A stretch of DNA of 64,000 nt from Nematostella vectensis. Its lineage: Eukaryota > Cnidaria > Anthozoa > Actiniaria > Edwardsiidae. A program made the position numbers and the translations under genes. The stretch spans positions 2,046,001 through 2,110,000 of the forward strand of contig NC_064046.1 in assembly GCF_932526225.1 (NCBI RefSeq), written 5' to 3'. Below the pieces are notes generated by a model. That model did not search any database, had not been told where the DNA came from, and saw only the letters and a program-made list of their open reading frames with translations. The stretch's first letter is position 1; each line of letters opens with the position of its first letter. This document shows positions 13,101 through 24,593 of this stretch, in pieces.

Positions 13101-16100
13101 GATTTTCTGGTGAGGCAGCAATTTTTTTTCATACTTATTATTTAATTGTTTTATGCTAACTTTAAAGTGTGGTGTAGCTCTATAAGGACCGATTCTGTGT
13201 CTGTCGTAGGTTCTGGTAGAGTATGGTAATAATGAAGGTTTTGAGACCTTGTTGGAAGCAAGAAAGATAGTTGAAGCGGTAAGAAGGGGACAATTTTGCC
13301 TTCCTCCCTTGTTTATTCATTTTTTCTCCTTCAATGACTTTGTTTGTTTTTGTTTGTTTGTTTGTTTGTTTTTTTTATTATTATTATTAAAATAGGACCA
13401 AGAAATAAGCAGAGACAGCATTTTGGAAAATGAAAGTACATCTGAAACATCTCAGGGTAAAATTATTATTTTTTAATTCACTCCTGTTACTAGTACTGTA
13501 GCTGTGTAATGATGAAACGCACTGGGTTATGAATCTCATGATTCTACTTTGACAAGAGCCAAGTGCTCCTGAACACTTAAAATTTTGTGTAGTCTTTTCT
13601 CTGGAAAGATGAAACGCTTGCCTTAAATTCTGTATTTCTGTCTAACAGGTGTAGATGACTATCAGACCAGAGAGGAGTTTCCATTTGAGACAACTACCAC
13701 AGAGGAAGGCTTTGTTTACGCACCAGTAAGAGAACAATAAGGTTTAATATCAAACTTAGTATGTATTTGACTATCTAGGCTGGGTTTCATGGAGTAGGAA
13801 TGGGGACATCTTCCCTTAAAGATGATATTACAATAAATCTTGATAATGGCAAATTGGTCATTGAGTCTGTCTGTTTCTCATAGCTTTTATTTTCAAGGTC
13901 ACTTTTTCAAACTTTTAACAAATGGATTCAGTTCCCAGGAGGATAAAATGGGAAATCTATCAGTATTAAGATTATTTTATTATATTCTAAAATTGAAACA
14001 CTTAAAAGTAGAAACATGTTGAAAAATTATAACCTTATTATGAAATATTAAAAAAATTAAATCCTTAGCATTCTTGCAGGCATTTTCCTGGTGTTTTGTT
14101 TTTGGTAGGCTATACCCCCTTTTCTAATCACTAGTTGTTGTAAGACCAGAACACAATATAATGGCAACCACAACTTGGTGTATAGCAAAAGAAAAGGGGG
14201 AAAAACGGAAAGTTAAAAAATATGAAAAAAACTTAAAGAATGGCAGTACTATAAGTTTCCAGTTTCATATTGCAGACTATTCGGGTGGTCGCATGAGCCA
14301 TTATAATGGAATCCTGTCTTGCTTTTCAGTGCCCACACGACCACCCATGTGCCAGGTCAGACGCAGGTACCAGAGACCATCCATGCAACTTTGAGCAGAG
14401 AGTGCAACTATCGCTAGTGGAGGTACATATACTTTGCATTTGGAAGCAGATTGCATCACACCCGCACCACATTGTGCGTGTCCCATGTGAATGAGGGAGG
14501 GGTCAGATATACAGGAGGGGGAAGGGTCTGGAATACAAAAAATTCTGGGTTTCAAAAATCAGGTGGTCTGTTTAGTTGAAGTGGGTTTTTTTCTGTGGCA
14601 AAAACTTTGAGAGTTGCCCATTCACCACCAAGACATTGTTAGAACTGTTTTGTTTGTTTGTTTTTTTTTGCCAAGAAATTTACAGGTTTGAAAAAGTGGG
14701 GCTATGTGACGGAACGATTCTCCTACCTTGTGCTCCGTAAGGGAGAAAGGAGAGGCTCAGGTATGTTGCACCAAAGTTTTTTATATGGTAAGACTGAATA
14801 GTATACCCCATTAGACCAATCATATTCTATAAAGCACTATATAGCGGTGGAATTCTCACACCAAGTGCGCTATTAACACACCTTTAGATCTTTCATTGCG
14901 TGGTTCTGCTATAGGGAATTTATCACACCAAGTGCTCTATGACCACACCTTTAGATCTTTCATTGCGTGGTTCTGCTATAGGGAATTTCTTACACCAAGT
15001 GCGCTATTAACACACACCTTTAGATCTTTCATTGCGTGGTTCTGCTATAGGGAATTTCTCACACCAAGTGCTCTATGACCACACCTTTAGATCTTTCATT
15101 GCGTGGTTCTGCTATAGGGAATTTCTTACACCAAGTGCGCTATTAACACACACCTTTAGATCTTTCATGGCATGGTAGTGCTTTAGTTAAATTCTCACAT
15201 CAAGTGCTTTGTTTAAATCCCCTTCAGATCATTCGTGGCCCCGTCTTCTTGAGCCTGTCAGGTTACGCGGGAAGCATGTCATTTGCAGGCTATGCTCCAG
15301 TAATGGTTAGTGATACGCCTTACCGAAACCTCAACGTGACAGAAATCCCGGTATAACCGAATATATATAATCGAGCCCCACCTCCACGAAACACAAAGAA
15401 AAACCGGCGTCTTTAAGCTCATTTTTACATAATTCAATGGCAATTAGCATTCCTAAGACTACGTAAATAAGACAAAGAAGGATCGTCAAATGCTATCATT
15501 TTTCCATGATGCCTATGACTGCGCACCCAAATCCCAAATTGTGCCCTTCGAACCTCGATAGGCTAAGTGCAAATGCTCATGTATGTTTTTTTTTCTTCAG
15601 GCGATATAGAACAAAAAGTTTTGTCGAAGAAGAAAGATAGGTAAGATGGGAAGATTAGCAAAGGGAATTCTACACAAGCGTAATTCGCTCGTAACACCCC
15701 GACCTGTGACTCTACTTCTCAAAGAGAGTGGGAAAGCATCGATTTTCATCGGCTGATTTGGAAAAACTTTTTTGGTATTTGCGACGATTTGATAAATAAA
15801 AAAAACTTTGTTTTAAAGTTTTGATTTCAAGATTGCTTGAGATAATTATTATTTCACTATTGAATGAAAACAACCAGGCAGGGCTGTTTGAATTGACCTT
15901 TTTAATGCACCATCCCTACTTGTCCTTACCCCACATTATTTGATGATCATACAGTATTTTTCAATCTCTTTCTGTGACTCTACTTTTTCCTTTATCATTA
16001 GCCTGCAAGCTTTAGCTCCACGTCAATTAATAACCTCCACTACCCCACCCCCTTCTATTGCTTTGGCCTATATAACTGTGTTGAAGATGTTAAATTTCCT

Positions 16101-16239
16101 TGTCATTTCCAGTGATGTCTACAAGTGTGTTCGCCATCTCAGCAAATGGGGCGACTTGGTAGCGTTGCCTGACGATAGGGTGCGACCGCTGAACAACCCT
16201 GACATCACAGTAACCAGGAGAGGCAAACTTAGGAAATGA
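7161..16239 (+). CDS. METTL17: METTL17 (Rsm22 family), mitochondrial ribosome assembly factor
   Basis: Methyltransferase-like protein needed for mitochondrial small-subunit assembly; the family binds a 4Fe-4S cluster. Exons: 7161-7259, 7777-8050, 8136-8261, 8610-8832, 9520-9601, 10392-10465, 11939-12033, 12644-12717, 13002-13109, 13210-13278, 13396-13456, 13649-13725, 14330-14422, 14676-14760, 15228-15305, 15601-15640, 16113-16239. They join in frame to 594 codons plus TGA. The N-terminus is Arg/Lys-rich and non-acidic, as expected of a mitochondrial presequence. The SAM-binding motif is [20 protein letters not shown] (from about 281), followed by KEYQCIDIS and FDVV-like [15 protein letters not shown]. 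Cluster-type cysteines are CPHDHPC and HPC (about 455, 461, 473) plus HVICRLC (about 533-536). The C-terminus ends [14 protein letters not shown], a family signature. Residues about 48-75 are a GGGSQSSP repeat. Exon 1 is the least certain exon; its AGG/GTGAGA donor fits the phase. Confidence 0.93.
7465..7690. repeat. Dispersed repeat with CACAGAGGTGTTTAACATACC ends
   Basis: METTL17 intron 1. AAGGTATGTTAAACACCTCT and the inverse CAGAGGCGTTTAACATACCT flank a core with AGCCCTAGAATGAAGAGCTA. Inverted relative to the copy at 12175-12425. The GCTAATGCTCAAAACATCAG block resembles hairpin motifs seen at the 3' ends of cnidarian Penelope-like elements. Confidence 0.7.
7816..7908 (+). repeat. Coding 24-bp minisatellite in METTL17 exon 2
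   Basis: About four copies of a 24-bp unit encoding GGGSQSSP, with the last copy diverging to GGGGQEQG. It lies just after the predicted presequence, is a multiple of three, and so can change length without breaking the frame. Confidence 0.9.
8866..8973. repeat. Short copy of the CTCTGTGAAA palindromic repeat
   Basis: METTL17 intron 4. TTTTACACCTCTGTGAAAAG and its inverse TTTTCATAGAGGTGTAAAAC surround GCATTAGCCCTTTGCCAGAG. Related to the copies at 7465 and 12175. Confidence 0.7.
9944..10219. mobile_element. 276-bp terminal-inverted-repeat element rich in CGTGAT words
   Basis: Ends AGGGGCAGTAAG (9944-9955) and CTTACTGCCCCT (10208-10219) are perfect inverses. The interior repeats GTGATCCGTGATT / CATGAATTGTG / GAAACGTGAT words. 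METTL17 intron 5. Confidence 0.8.
11212..11814. mobile_element. 603-bp non-autonomous DNA transposon, CAGGGC ends
   Basis: Terminal repeats CAGGGCTTCTGGAATTATGC and the inverse of CAGGGCTACTGGAATTACGC. A 5-bp target duplication, CTTTA, lies at 11207-11211 and 11815-11819. Both halves are crowded with GCGTAATT words, which look like transposase-binding repeats. No ORF. METTL17 intron 6. The CAGGG terminus suggests hAT-like, but a 5-bp duplication is not typical. Confidence 0.88.
12175..12425. repeat. Dispersed repeat, copy 2 of the ACCTTTTCAACCTTG family
   Basis: METTL17 intron 7. Includes AAGGGCTAACACTCGAAATG and TTCACAGAGGCATTTAACAT; its right half is the inverse of 7470-7560 (CTACAGCTTGCCTGTAGTCT versus AGACTATAGGCAAGCTGTAG). 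Confidence 0.75.
12724..12828. mobile_element. Truncated GCCGCATTGTCACC-family copy beside METTL17 exon 8 donor
   Basis: Right half of the element only, ending CAATGCGGCTTTAAA. Its left end lies about 6 nt after the exon 8 donor at 12718. Confidence 0.85.
13504..13576 (-). repeat. 73-bp dispersed repeat, copy 1
   Basis: METTL17 intron 11, inverted relative to the two TPX2 copies. Begins GTGTAATGATGAAACGCACT and ends GTGCTCCTGAACAC; nearly identical to 19944-20016 and 20430-20502. Confidence 0.9.
14857..15227 (+). repeat. ~68-bp tandem array leading into METTL17 exon 15
   Basis: Marker TTTAGATCTTTCATTGCGTG at 14883, 14950, 15019, 15085 and, with a change, 15154. Alternate units differ, giving a 136-bp higher-order period. 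The sequence directly before exon 15 (TCACATCAAGTGCT, then CCCCTTCAGATCATTCGTGG) aligns with the unit (TCACACCAAGTGCT, then CACCTTTAGATCTTTCATTG), so the array appears to be copied from the exon 15 acceptor. Confidence 0.88.
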
Positions 16240-16740
16240 ACGGATTCTACGATTTGCAAAGCGATATAGGTACTGGGCCGCCGAGCTTGTTGGAATCGTA
16301 TGGAAGTTATATTGGATTTGTTATAACAAGCCAATCCGAGGTAATATGACGTAACCCGCGAAAACCAACGAAAATTGGGACAGAAATATAGGTTTTCTTG
16401 TAGCCGTGAATTTTTCTGCCTAGGTTAGTTTGGGGTGAGTCTCGTGGTCGTTTGTGGAGGGTCCACGATAGGAGTGTACTCTATTTTCCCGCGAGCTCTC
16501 TTCCTGGTGTTTTTGTTGATCAGCCATTTACTAGGAAGGGATGGACTGGCTCGGATCAGAAGCAGGAGTAGTAGGTAGCCCGTAGTTGTAACGACTGATG
16601 CGGGCACAATAGATGAATTAAGGGAAGACTCGATGTCTCAATGTTTTTTTCTTGTTTCTCTGAGTATTAAAGCTAGCCGGCTCTCCGGAGATTCGGGATT
16701 ACTGTGAAAGGGGAAAAGGAGAAGGGATCCGGTTATATTA

Positions 16741-16980
16741 TTGTCACCAGTTTACTTCCGGTCGATTACGTAACAATCTCCGATGATTTTTAAAAGAAAA
16801 CGCGAAAAATATTTCAATTGAAAGCAGTGTGTCTATTGGAAGTTTCTTTGAGGATGTGATCGATAATTTAGAGTGGATGGCCTGTTAAATATCTCGGATT
16901 CTAATAGATTCTTTTGTCTTTTAACGGTTGAGGTTTCCGTCGGACCTCCGAAAGTAAACTGGTGACAATGCGGCTTTAAA
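16741..16980. mobile_element. GCCGCATTGTCACC-family element, near-full copy
   Basis: Left TTGTCACCAGTTTACTTCCG, right CGGAAGTAAACTGGTGACAA-type inverse plus TGCGGCTTTAAA. About 240 bp, no ORF. Between METTL17 and TPX2. Confidence 0.88.
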
Positions 16981-17054
16981 GCTGGCTTTTCACAAGCGAA
17001 GATATGTAAAAGCTGACGAGCATGTTAGAATCACACAAACAGCTTTTCGCTAAA

Positions 17055-17480
17055 GGGGGGGGGGGGGGGGGGGGGGGGGGTTGGCTCAGTGACAAAAAGT
17101 GGAGGGTAATTTTTTTAGTTATATCCGTAGCGCTACCTCCGTAGGCGCTCTGTTGCTTGTTATGAGCGTCCATGTGTACTTTTGTCACCCACCCTCCCCT
17201 CTCACAAAGACTAAATTGGTCACTGTGTTCCCCCTTGTTTCCCACGGACTCGTAACGTCCCTATATGTCAGGCGCTCTGTTGCTTGTTATGAGCGTCCGT
17301 ATAGGTCATGTGTACTTTTGTCACCCACCCTCCCCTCCCTACAAAGTATTAATTGATCAGTGTGTTCCCCCTTGTCTCCCACGGACTCGTATTCGTAACG
17401 TCCCTATATGTCAAGCGCTCTGTTGCTTGTTATAGCGTCCGTATAGGTAATTTTGACGAACGTCCCTATATGTCACGCGT
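17055..17480. repeat. Poly-G run and degenerate ~130-bp tandem repeat
   Basis: A 26-nt G run (17055-17080), then three degenerate units marked by TCTGTTGCTTGTTATGAGCG at about 17148, 17275 and 17421, with CACCCACCCTCCCCTC and CCCACGGACTCGTA shared between units. Confidence 0.8.
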
Positions 17481-17827
17481 CCCTATGTCAGGACCCCGGT
17501 CAATTTTTTTGGGTACATATGGCTTTCTGGCAGCCCAAGGTGGGGGGTTAAACCCCATAGATCGGCTACTTATATTACTCAAGAAGGTTGTCTTTGCTTC
17601 CTTCGCGAGGTAAAAAGGCTTTGTTGCTCTCTATTTCTTGAACGGCGAATCCGAGAAAACCTTAGGCTGCGTAGCAACCCAAAGAATTGGGGAAGAAGAG
17701 ACGAGGCACGCTAGGGAAGGCTGAGGTAGCGCTTTTAATCCCATCCTCTCCGGGCGGGCAGTGTCTCCATCATCTTCCTTCATACGCAGGCTAAAGAAAC
17801 CTCCAGTATTATCGGTTTGCTGGGATG

Positions 17828-18017
17828 TTAAAGCCGCATTGTCACCAGTTTACTTCCGGTCGATTACACAACAATATCCGATGATTTTTAACGGAAAACG
17901 CAAGAAAATATTTCATAATATTGAAAGCAGTGTGTCTATTGGAAGTTTCTTTAAGGATATGATCGATAATTTAGAGCGGATGGCCTGTTAAATGTATCGG
18001 TGACAATGCGGCTTTAA
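17828..18017. mobile_element. GCCGCATTGTCACC-family element with internal deletion
   Basis: TTAAAGCCGCATTGTCACCA at the left; the right end retains only GGTGACAATGCGGCTTTAA. About 190 bp versus about 250 bp in complete copies. Confidence 0.88.
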
Positions 18018-18506
18018 GCTTCCCCTTACATCATTTTTAGACCAAATAATCGCCGGTCCAATAAACCTTTAGGGTAGAGTATCGTTACAAATGGTCTGGA
18101 GCTTGAGGAATCCGCTCGAACTCAAACTCTTGAGGAAACACACTCAATAGAACTTGTAGTTTAATAACCAGCAAGCTGTAGCGTATGTTTTTACACACAA
18201 TTACTTCTAAAAAAATCTCGCCCCATCTATTTTTTTTTCGATTTTTTTCTTTGATTTATGATATAAAAAGCTATAACCGTGATATTTACAAATAGCATAA
18301 AAATAACCAATGACAAATTTCGGGAGAATATGTCGTTTTACACTAGCGCCACGAAACATTCACTCAAAACAATTTGAGATTTATAGTGGTTATACGACCC
18401 ATTTTCAAATGGCCGTTCTTTGACACAGACGAATTAAAAATGGTTGCCTAGATGCCCCAGTAAAGTGCTACACAGTAATGGAAAAGAAAAATCAATCCAT
18501 GCTTGT

Positions 18507-21500
18507 CTATATGCGTATGTTACTCCTCGATCTTGTGTGCCAAGCAGGTGAATGTGCCTCCGTCAAGGGTTTTTCGCTGGGGAGGATTTGAACGCCCTTG
18601 AATCGAGCTATCGGGTTCGCTTTGTGTACCATCTGCTGTCGAAGCATAGCGATGTTGCGTCGTTCCTCCTCCTCCCTCTCCTCTTCTCTCTGCCGGAGAA
18701 TCGCTTCCTCCTCCATCTCTTTCTCGTGTTTTTGCATCTCGTAAATCGCTCTTTCCTGCGCCCGTTTGTCGCTGTTAAGCACGACATTATCGCATACTGT
18801 CGCTGGTTTCAGGGACTTCTTGGGTACGAAAGCAGGTTTGTACAACACGTTAGCCGAGTGAGACTTGAACACGACTTTTTTCTTTTCCTCTTCTAGTTCT
18901 TGCTGGACCTGGGGGTACGGGAAAAGATCGTGGAAGCATAAGTTGATTTGAAAATAGCATTCTTTGCGAGCCAAACACTTGCCACTCTTGAAACAACAGT
19001 GAGCTTAGTCCATACCTAAAATGTTTGTGGGACAAAGAAAAATGGGCGCGGCTCTTCGCGAACTTCCTATTATGTTGCTCTCTTTGTTCACAAGCAAAGT
19101 GGAACGGTTTACAATAAAGTTGGTGCACCGTTACTGTCGAATCCGTTGTATCGCGACCCGCGTTTTCAAAACACGATTTATTTTGGTTTTCTGTTCCGTC
19201 AGTAAAACCATTCTGAGCCAATCAAAGTCTCGCTTTGTGCACTTCCCTGGCTATCCTCTGGACGAAAACCAGACAGTGTCGCGACAGAAAGCCAGGCAAC
19301 TGCACTAGGCGAGAGATGGCAAGAATCTGATTGGCTGATAATAATTTGACTGGGGGAACAGAAAATCCCAAAAGAGAAAAACAAATCGATGTTTTGAAAA
19401 TGCGGCGTCGCGATACAACGAATTCATAATAATTCCCGTCACACATCTGCTTCACTGTATTTTGCGTACTCTTTAACACTTTCAGCTCAAGCACGTGAAA
19501 TATTTCCGCCGCAGGCTAGAGCGACAGTAGAGACACTTACCGAGTTGAGCCATTTCTCCGCCTTGACGGAGCCTCGATTCTCAGTCTCCAGGTTGAACGG
19601 CTCGAACTTTGTCGCCTGAAGGCGCGAAGTCGATGGGAGTAGGGGCTGGGGAGAGAAGCTACGTAGGGGCTGAGCCTTGAATTCTCGCGCCTGGACAAAA
19701 AAATAAGATTTTTTTTGTTTGAAATCATTTGTATAATTGCTTTATTTATTGTATTTACTTATTTGTTTTCCGGCATCTGTTACACCCGGGGCCGGTTCCT
19801 AGAAAGTAGGTTAGCGTTAACCTGCTTTCTATGAACCCGGCCAAGTGCTCAAGTGGGGGTTTCCTTAATGGGCGTGGCGCGTTAAAATAAAAACAGTAGG
19901 AAAAGCGATTCTTGTAGACATTTGTAAATTGCCATTATTTGCAGTGTTCAGGAGCACTTGGCTCTTGTCAAAGTGGAATCATGGGATTCATAACCCAGTG
20001 CGTTTCATCATTACACTGCGAATAACACATATTTATGACATGAAATATCAGCAATCGGGTAGATAGAAGGACCAGTTCATAAATTACTATCTTCAAGAGT
20101 TTGGGAGAGTCAGACCCCCCCTAAACCCCTCTAGGGTTGCACTGTTGCCTGAGGATTATGCATCTACTCCTACCTTTTTCTCTTCCTCCAACATCTCTTG
20201 GATCTTTTTCTCCTTTTTAGCGAGAGCCTCTTTATTTCTCTGCTCAAACGAGAAGGGAGCAGGGGCTGTCGCCTGGTGGGGAAGTTCTGGTTTGAACTCC
20301 ATCTTCTTGTACTCTGGGACAGGCTGGGCTTTGAATGGAGCAGGCTTATCCTGAATTAGAGCATAGTCAAATGTTTAAAAATGTGTATATGAGGCTAATG
20401 TGTGTACGGGTTCCTCACAGAGTTCAGCAGTGTTCAGGAGCACTTAGCTCTTGTCAAAGTGGAATCATGTGATTCATAACCCAGTGCGTTTCATCATAAC
20501 ACTACTTGGATAAACCTTAGAAGAAGGTTAGTTAGCTTTAGCCTTGTAGCTGTTTAAGCTGTTTACCTTTTACTTCCACCATGTTAGGTACACTTAAATC
20601 GATACTCCCCTATATATGTATATAAGTATAACTAACTAACCTCTTGAAGTGTTTCTTCTAGCTTCTGTTTATAAATCTCTCCTCTGTTATCCGTTGTAAG
20701 GTTGAATGGCTCTGGCTCTGTCACTGGTTTGGCAGTCGATGACTTGACACCATAGGTCCCAGATTTTTCAACAATTTTGGGGTCAAATTCCCTGGCTTTA
20801 AATTTGTAGCTAGAAAAAGAAATATAAATTAGAAGGGGTCATCCTTATTTGTTATTAAACATAGCAACATAAACTTATCAAATAGAGGATAACCACCCCT
20901 CATCTAGCCATTCATCACCACCTACCTTCTCATCTCTTCTACAATTCTCTCTTCCTCTTCTTCCCGACTGAGGCAGTCAGCAGCCCTTGGTCTGTGCCTG
21001 TCACTGGTGGTGAGATTAGGTGTCTTTGGGCATGTCAGGCCCTTCTTCTGTTTACCATGCTGACTTGGCACATCATCCTCGCTCTGCTCTTGTGATCTCC
21101 GGCTGCGGAATCTGGGCGGAGTTTTAGTCTGGAAGGTATAGCATCTTTCAGCCATTGACACAAAGCCTTCATATCCATTGTCACCGCTGTCTTCATGCTT
21201 TCTCTTCCGACTCCCATTATCAAAGCTGAATGGCTCTGGCTTGGTGACCCCCTTGTTCTTGAAAGACTAAAGAAGAAGAAAATATTGTCTTTTTATTCAT
21301 CTATTATGTGATTCAGAATGAGATAGGCACTCATTCATTTTTTCACCTGTGTGAGATCAACTTAAACAAGAAAAACAGATAACAGGAATGGGAGATTTTA
21401 TTATTATCACTAGGATGCAAAAGCCAGATTAAAAGAACATGTCTGTTTGATTTTAAGGCACTTGTGTTTGACCAATTCTCATTTTTTTGCAATTGGGTTT

Positions 21501-23947
21501 GCTCTTGCATCTCTTACTGAGAACCAACCTTTCTAAAAACAAAGTTGCTTGGAGCATTAGACCATTTTTTTTTGTTCTGATGAAGATTTCTTTCTTTTTA
21601 AAACATCATTGCGTTCAGAGAGGCATAGAACAGAAAACTTCAACCATTGAGTTGCTCTCTATTTTCCAAAACATTTATGCACACCACCTAGTTCTTTTCT
21701 AAAACTTGTCTAAGAAGACTTACTAGACCAGAGAATATAGCAGTAGTTGACTCATGTATATTACTCACAGGGGATGGTGGGTGCTGTCTTAGTGTTTCAA
21801 CAAAATCCTTTTCCTTCTTTTCTGGGCAATTCTGGTTTGCACTAGGCTTGACCCTACTGTCTGTTTGGAAATGGAACTCTTGTGGCCGTGTAAGTTGGTC
21901 CACTGATCGCACTGGTTTGTAGGCAGCTTGCTTTTGGGCTTTCTTTCTGTAATCATCATGTTGTTTCATCTTTGCCCTAAACATCTCTCGCATTTTGTTT
22001 ATCTCTTCAAGTTCTTGCTCTTCATGGGTCTTTTCAACATGTGTCTTTGGTTTCATCTTTGGCCTCCTGAAAATGTAAACAATGTTTTTAATCAAAAACA
22101 AAACCTGCAGCATATTGGTCAAGCAAGCTAATCCTTTGCATAAATACTTTATTCTCATTATAATTCCTTCTAAATAGCCATACATCTTTCAATACAGAAG
22201 ACAAAAAGTCTTGGCCTCTATAAGAGTCACTGTACCACAGAAAAATCGTATGGGCCACCACACAAAAAAAGGCACAGACATCATTGCTGATAATAAAAAA
22301 ATATTATTATTCAATTGCCGATTCTACAATAATCTTTGGTTTTCATTTACTGTGGTAGGAAATTTGCAGTATTTCCTTCAAACCCTAATGTTTAAATGAT
22401 AGATAAATTTCTCAAAAACTTGCAGAAAATTAATTCAAATGGAAAACTACATCATTATGTCATCCGATCTACTTTTGCATAACATGGCCCATACATGGGA
22501 CTTAAAAACAAGGCAGACTTACTTTAAGACATTAGGAGTACTAGGAAGAGTCAGCAGGGGTTTCTTGGCCTTTGGTGCACCACTCCTGGCAGAGGGTTGG
22601 AAAACACAGTTATCTCCTTCACTCTTACTGCTTGCATTCGAGCAAGTCGAGGCTGTGCGTGGCCGTGATTGGCGGTGGGATTTCCTGGGGGCCTTCGCAG
22701 CATTTGCTCTTGCCCTGTCAAAAAATAAATTATTAATAATAAGATACCAAAGACGATAGAATTATCAGTGAATTTTTGAATGGTCACAAGTCCCTCAGGT
22801 AACATTGGTGAGATTTTGACACTAACATAATGATGCTTTTCAAACAATTCTACAAAGAAACCTCTAAAAATAGTTCTGCAAAGACACTTATCACATGATT
22901 TCAAAGGTGAAAAGGAAGTTTTTGATGTTGATCTATAAAAGGTTAAAGTTATAGATCTACAGAAAATTACTTAAAATACGATACTCATCAGATCAGATAG
23001 CTAAGACTTCTCTAATGTTATTATTCCCTAACTCAAAGCAAAGGGATGTTCTTATAAAAAATAGCTTAGGCATGCGAACCCGAAAATACTTACTTATAAT
23101 GCACCAGGTCAGTTTCAGCGAGAATTTGCAAAAAAGTTTTCGCTAGCTAAAGAGTGCATAGTACTCTCTAATTACTAGGTTACTTGTTTATAGTTTATTT
23201 TAATTTTTATACCTCGTAAGTAATGGGGAGCTTGGCTTGGTCTTTTTCATGGGGGGTTGGAAGGCATTTTTCTCAGACGGTGGCGCACTGGTCTTTCTTG
23301 ACCACGATGCAGTCGAAAGCACAATGTTGTTACGCTTTACAGGTTTATTATCTGGATTTACGACATCAGAGTCATTTGTTTCCGATGGTGCTGTGTTTTC
23401 AAGCCTTTGAGGCATATCTATGGCTACTGATGGAGTTTTCTCGGGCGGTTTCGAAGTGATTTCGGGCTCTACTGGCTTCACTGCTTCGATAGTTGGAATG
23501 TTTGGTGCCTCGTTTTCTTTAGCCGAATCTTCCTCCAAGCTGTCCGTATCGATACCAGTATCGGGGGAAATTGAGCAAACTTTGGGTTCCTTTGCTGTTT
23601 CCATGTTTTTAATGTTCGACTCTTCCCCTTCTATGGTGTTTTCCTCTAGACTATCCGCCTCAATTCCAGTTTTGTTGCATGTTGTTGAAGGGACTTCAGA
23701 TTCAAGAGTTTGTGCTTCGGATGGCTCGAACATCAAACTATCTTTCTCGATGCCACCATCATCCCCTGATCTGCAGTCTAAAGCAAAGGGAACTAGTGTT
23801 ATTACAACGATCGAGGGTAAAAGAACAACGCTACAGAGTTGACTTACCAAACCAGGCATCGACAGGTCCTTCTTCGTCCACCTTGGCACTGAAGTCAACA
23901 AACATCGGGGCATCATACTCGTAATTTGGATCAAAAAGGTCCGCCAT
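18507..23947 (-). CDS. TPX2: TPX2, spindle assembly factor and Aurora-A activator
   Basis: Microtubule-associated protein that activates and targets Aurora A and promotes spindle microtubule nucleation. Minus-strand exons: 23848-23947, 23213-23777, 22523-22714, 21769-22066, 20926-21266, 20641-20809, 20174-20350, 19541-19690, 18507-18908. They join in frame to 797 codons plus stop (human TPX2 is about 747). The N-terminus has the Aurora-A docking elements: YEYDAPMFVDF (9-19) and DAWF (30-33), matching the vertebrate YSYDAP and SWF positions. A basic RKRK near 405 may be an NLS. Four copies of an E/A-PF-S/N-F/L motif lie at PEPFSFD, PEPFNLTTDNRG, APFSFEQR and FEPFNLETENRG. The C-terminal family domain has an acidic/Arg coiled coil followed by VHKANPIARFKGVQI and KPLTEAHSPAW. 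Exon 9 encodes residues 665-797. Introns 6 and 7 each carry a copy of a 73-bp dispersed repeat. Confidence 0.95.
19790..19842. repeat. Small hairpin, ~24-bp arms
   Basis: GGCCGGTTCCTAGAAAGTAG and CTGCTTTCTATGAACCCGGCC are imperfect inverses around a tiny loop. TPX2 intron 7. Probably a very short foldback element. Confidence 0.75.
19944..20016 (+). repeat. 73-bp dispersed repeat, copy 2
   Basis: TPX2 intron 7. GTGTTCAGGAGCACTTGGCT to CATCATTACAC. Same orientation as copy 3, inverse of copy 1. Confidence 0.9.
20430..20502 (+). repeat. 73-bp dispersed repeat, copy 3
   Basis: TPX2 intron 6. Differs from copy 2 at only a few bases (ACTTAGCTC, CATGTGATTC, CATAACAC). Confidence 0.9.
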
Positions 23948-24593
23948 TTCGGCAAAATAACTGTAAAAATAATAACTTAATTCGCAGCAAAACTAATCTA
24001 GCTATTGAGATACTAAGGAAGTTACAAGATAGAATAGTCGCTAGGACTTCATAACCAAACGTTCATGCTCAGAGCTCGTTTGCTGTTGGAAGGGACAACA
24101 GTTGAGTTCAAACTTTCCACGCTTTCGGGATGAGCCAATCAGATTCGATGGCTTTGATAAGTCAAACGTTAAATTTCCATGTAAGGTTATCCGAACCATA
24201 TATGGAGTTAAACTTTTCAAAATGGCTTCTCTCGCCCCAGGTTCTTTCGAGTAGATGCGGAACGCCTGTCTCATCACTCATTGTGACTGTGAAAGAAAGC
24301 AACAGAAGAGGAATCAATAAAGAAAAAGATATCAGAGTTTTAGATATGTAGAAGCGTAAAAGTAGCTGGACGGAATCATGCTTCCTCGGTATCTGACATC
24401 AATTAGTGAGTATTTTGAAATAAAAAATTAAAATCAATTTTCATTTCTGTCTAAAAAGTGGCTTCACATGACATTAGCTTACTTTATCTGTTTATACTAA
24501 ACTCATATTTTTTTTCACCCAAAATTAAGAGATATACTCAGGGCAATTCGTTATTTTATTCTCTAGTTGCAGTGCTCATTCAGTGCATCCTAG
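23948..24593. promoter_or_regulatory. Divergent promoter region between TPX2 and NERD1-like gene
   Basis: 646 bp separate the start codons of the minus-strand TPX2 and the plus-strand FG-GAP gene. An open minus-strand frame at 24041-24277 (78 codons) has no recognisable product and probably falls in TPX2 5' sequence. No TATA box or other clear element was identified. Confidence 0.5.

Larger units (their letters stand above)
16240..18506. other. Intergenic, convergent 3' ends of METTL17 and TPX2
   Basis: No gene seen. Possible METTL17 poly(A) signal ATTAAA near 16664 (plus), and ATTAAA on the minus strand at 18160-18165 for TPX2. The stretch holds two copies of the TTTAAAGCCGCATTGTCACC transposon family (16741-16980 and 17828-18017), a 26-nt poly-G run at 17055-17080 and a degenerate repeat at 17148-17480. 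Confidence 0.7.

Noticed and set aside
17012-17030. CTGACGAG, possible further hammerhead core (also at about 31838)
   Set aside because: Neither site is followed by a stem II hairpin and GAAA; the second lies in the coding exon 9 of the NERD1-like gene.
23420-23842. 140-codon plus-strand ORF
   Set aside because: Antisense shadow of TPX2 exon 2.
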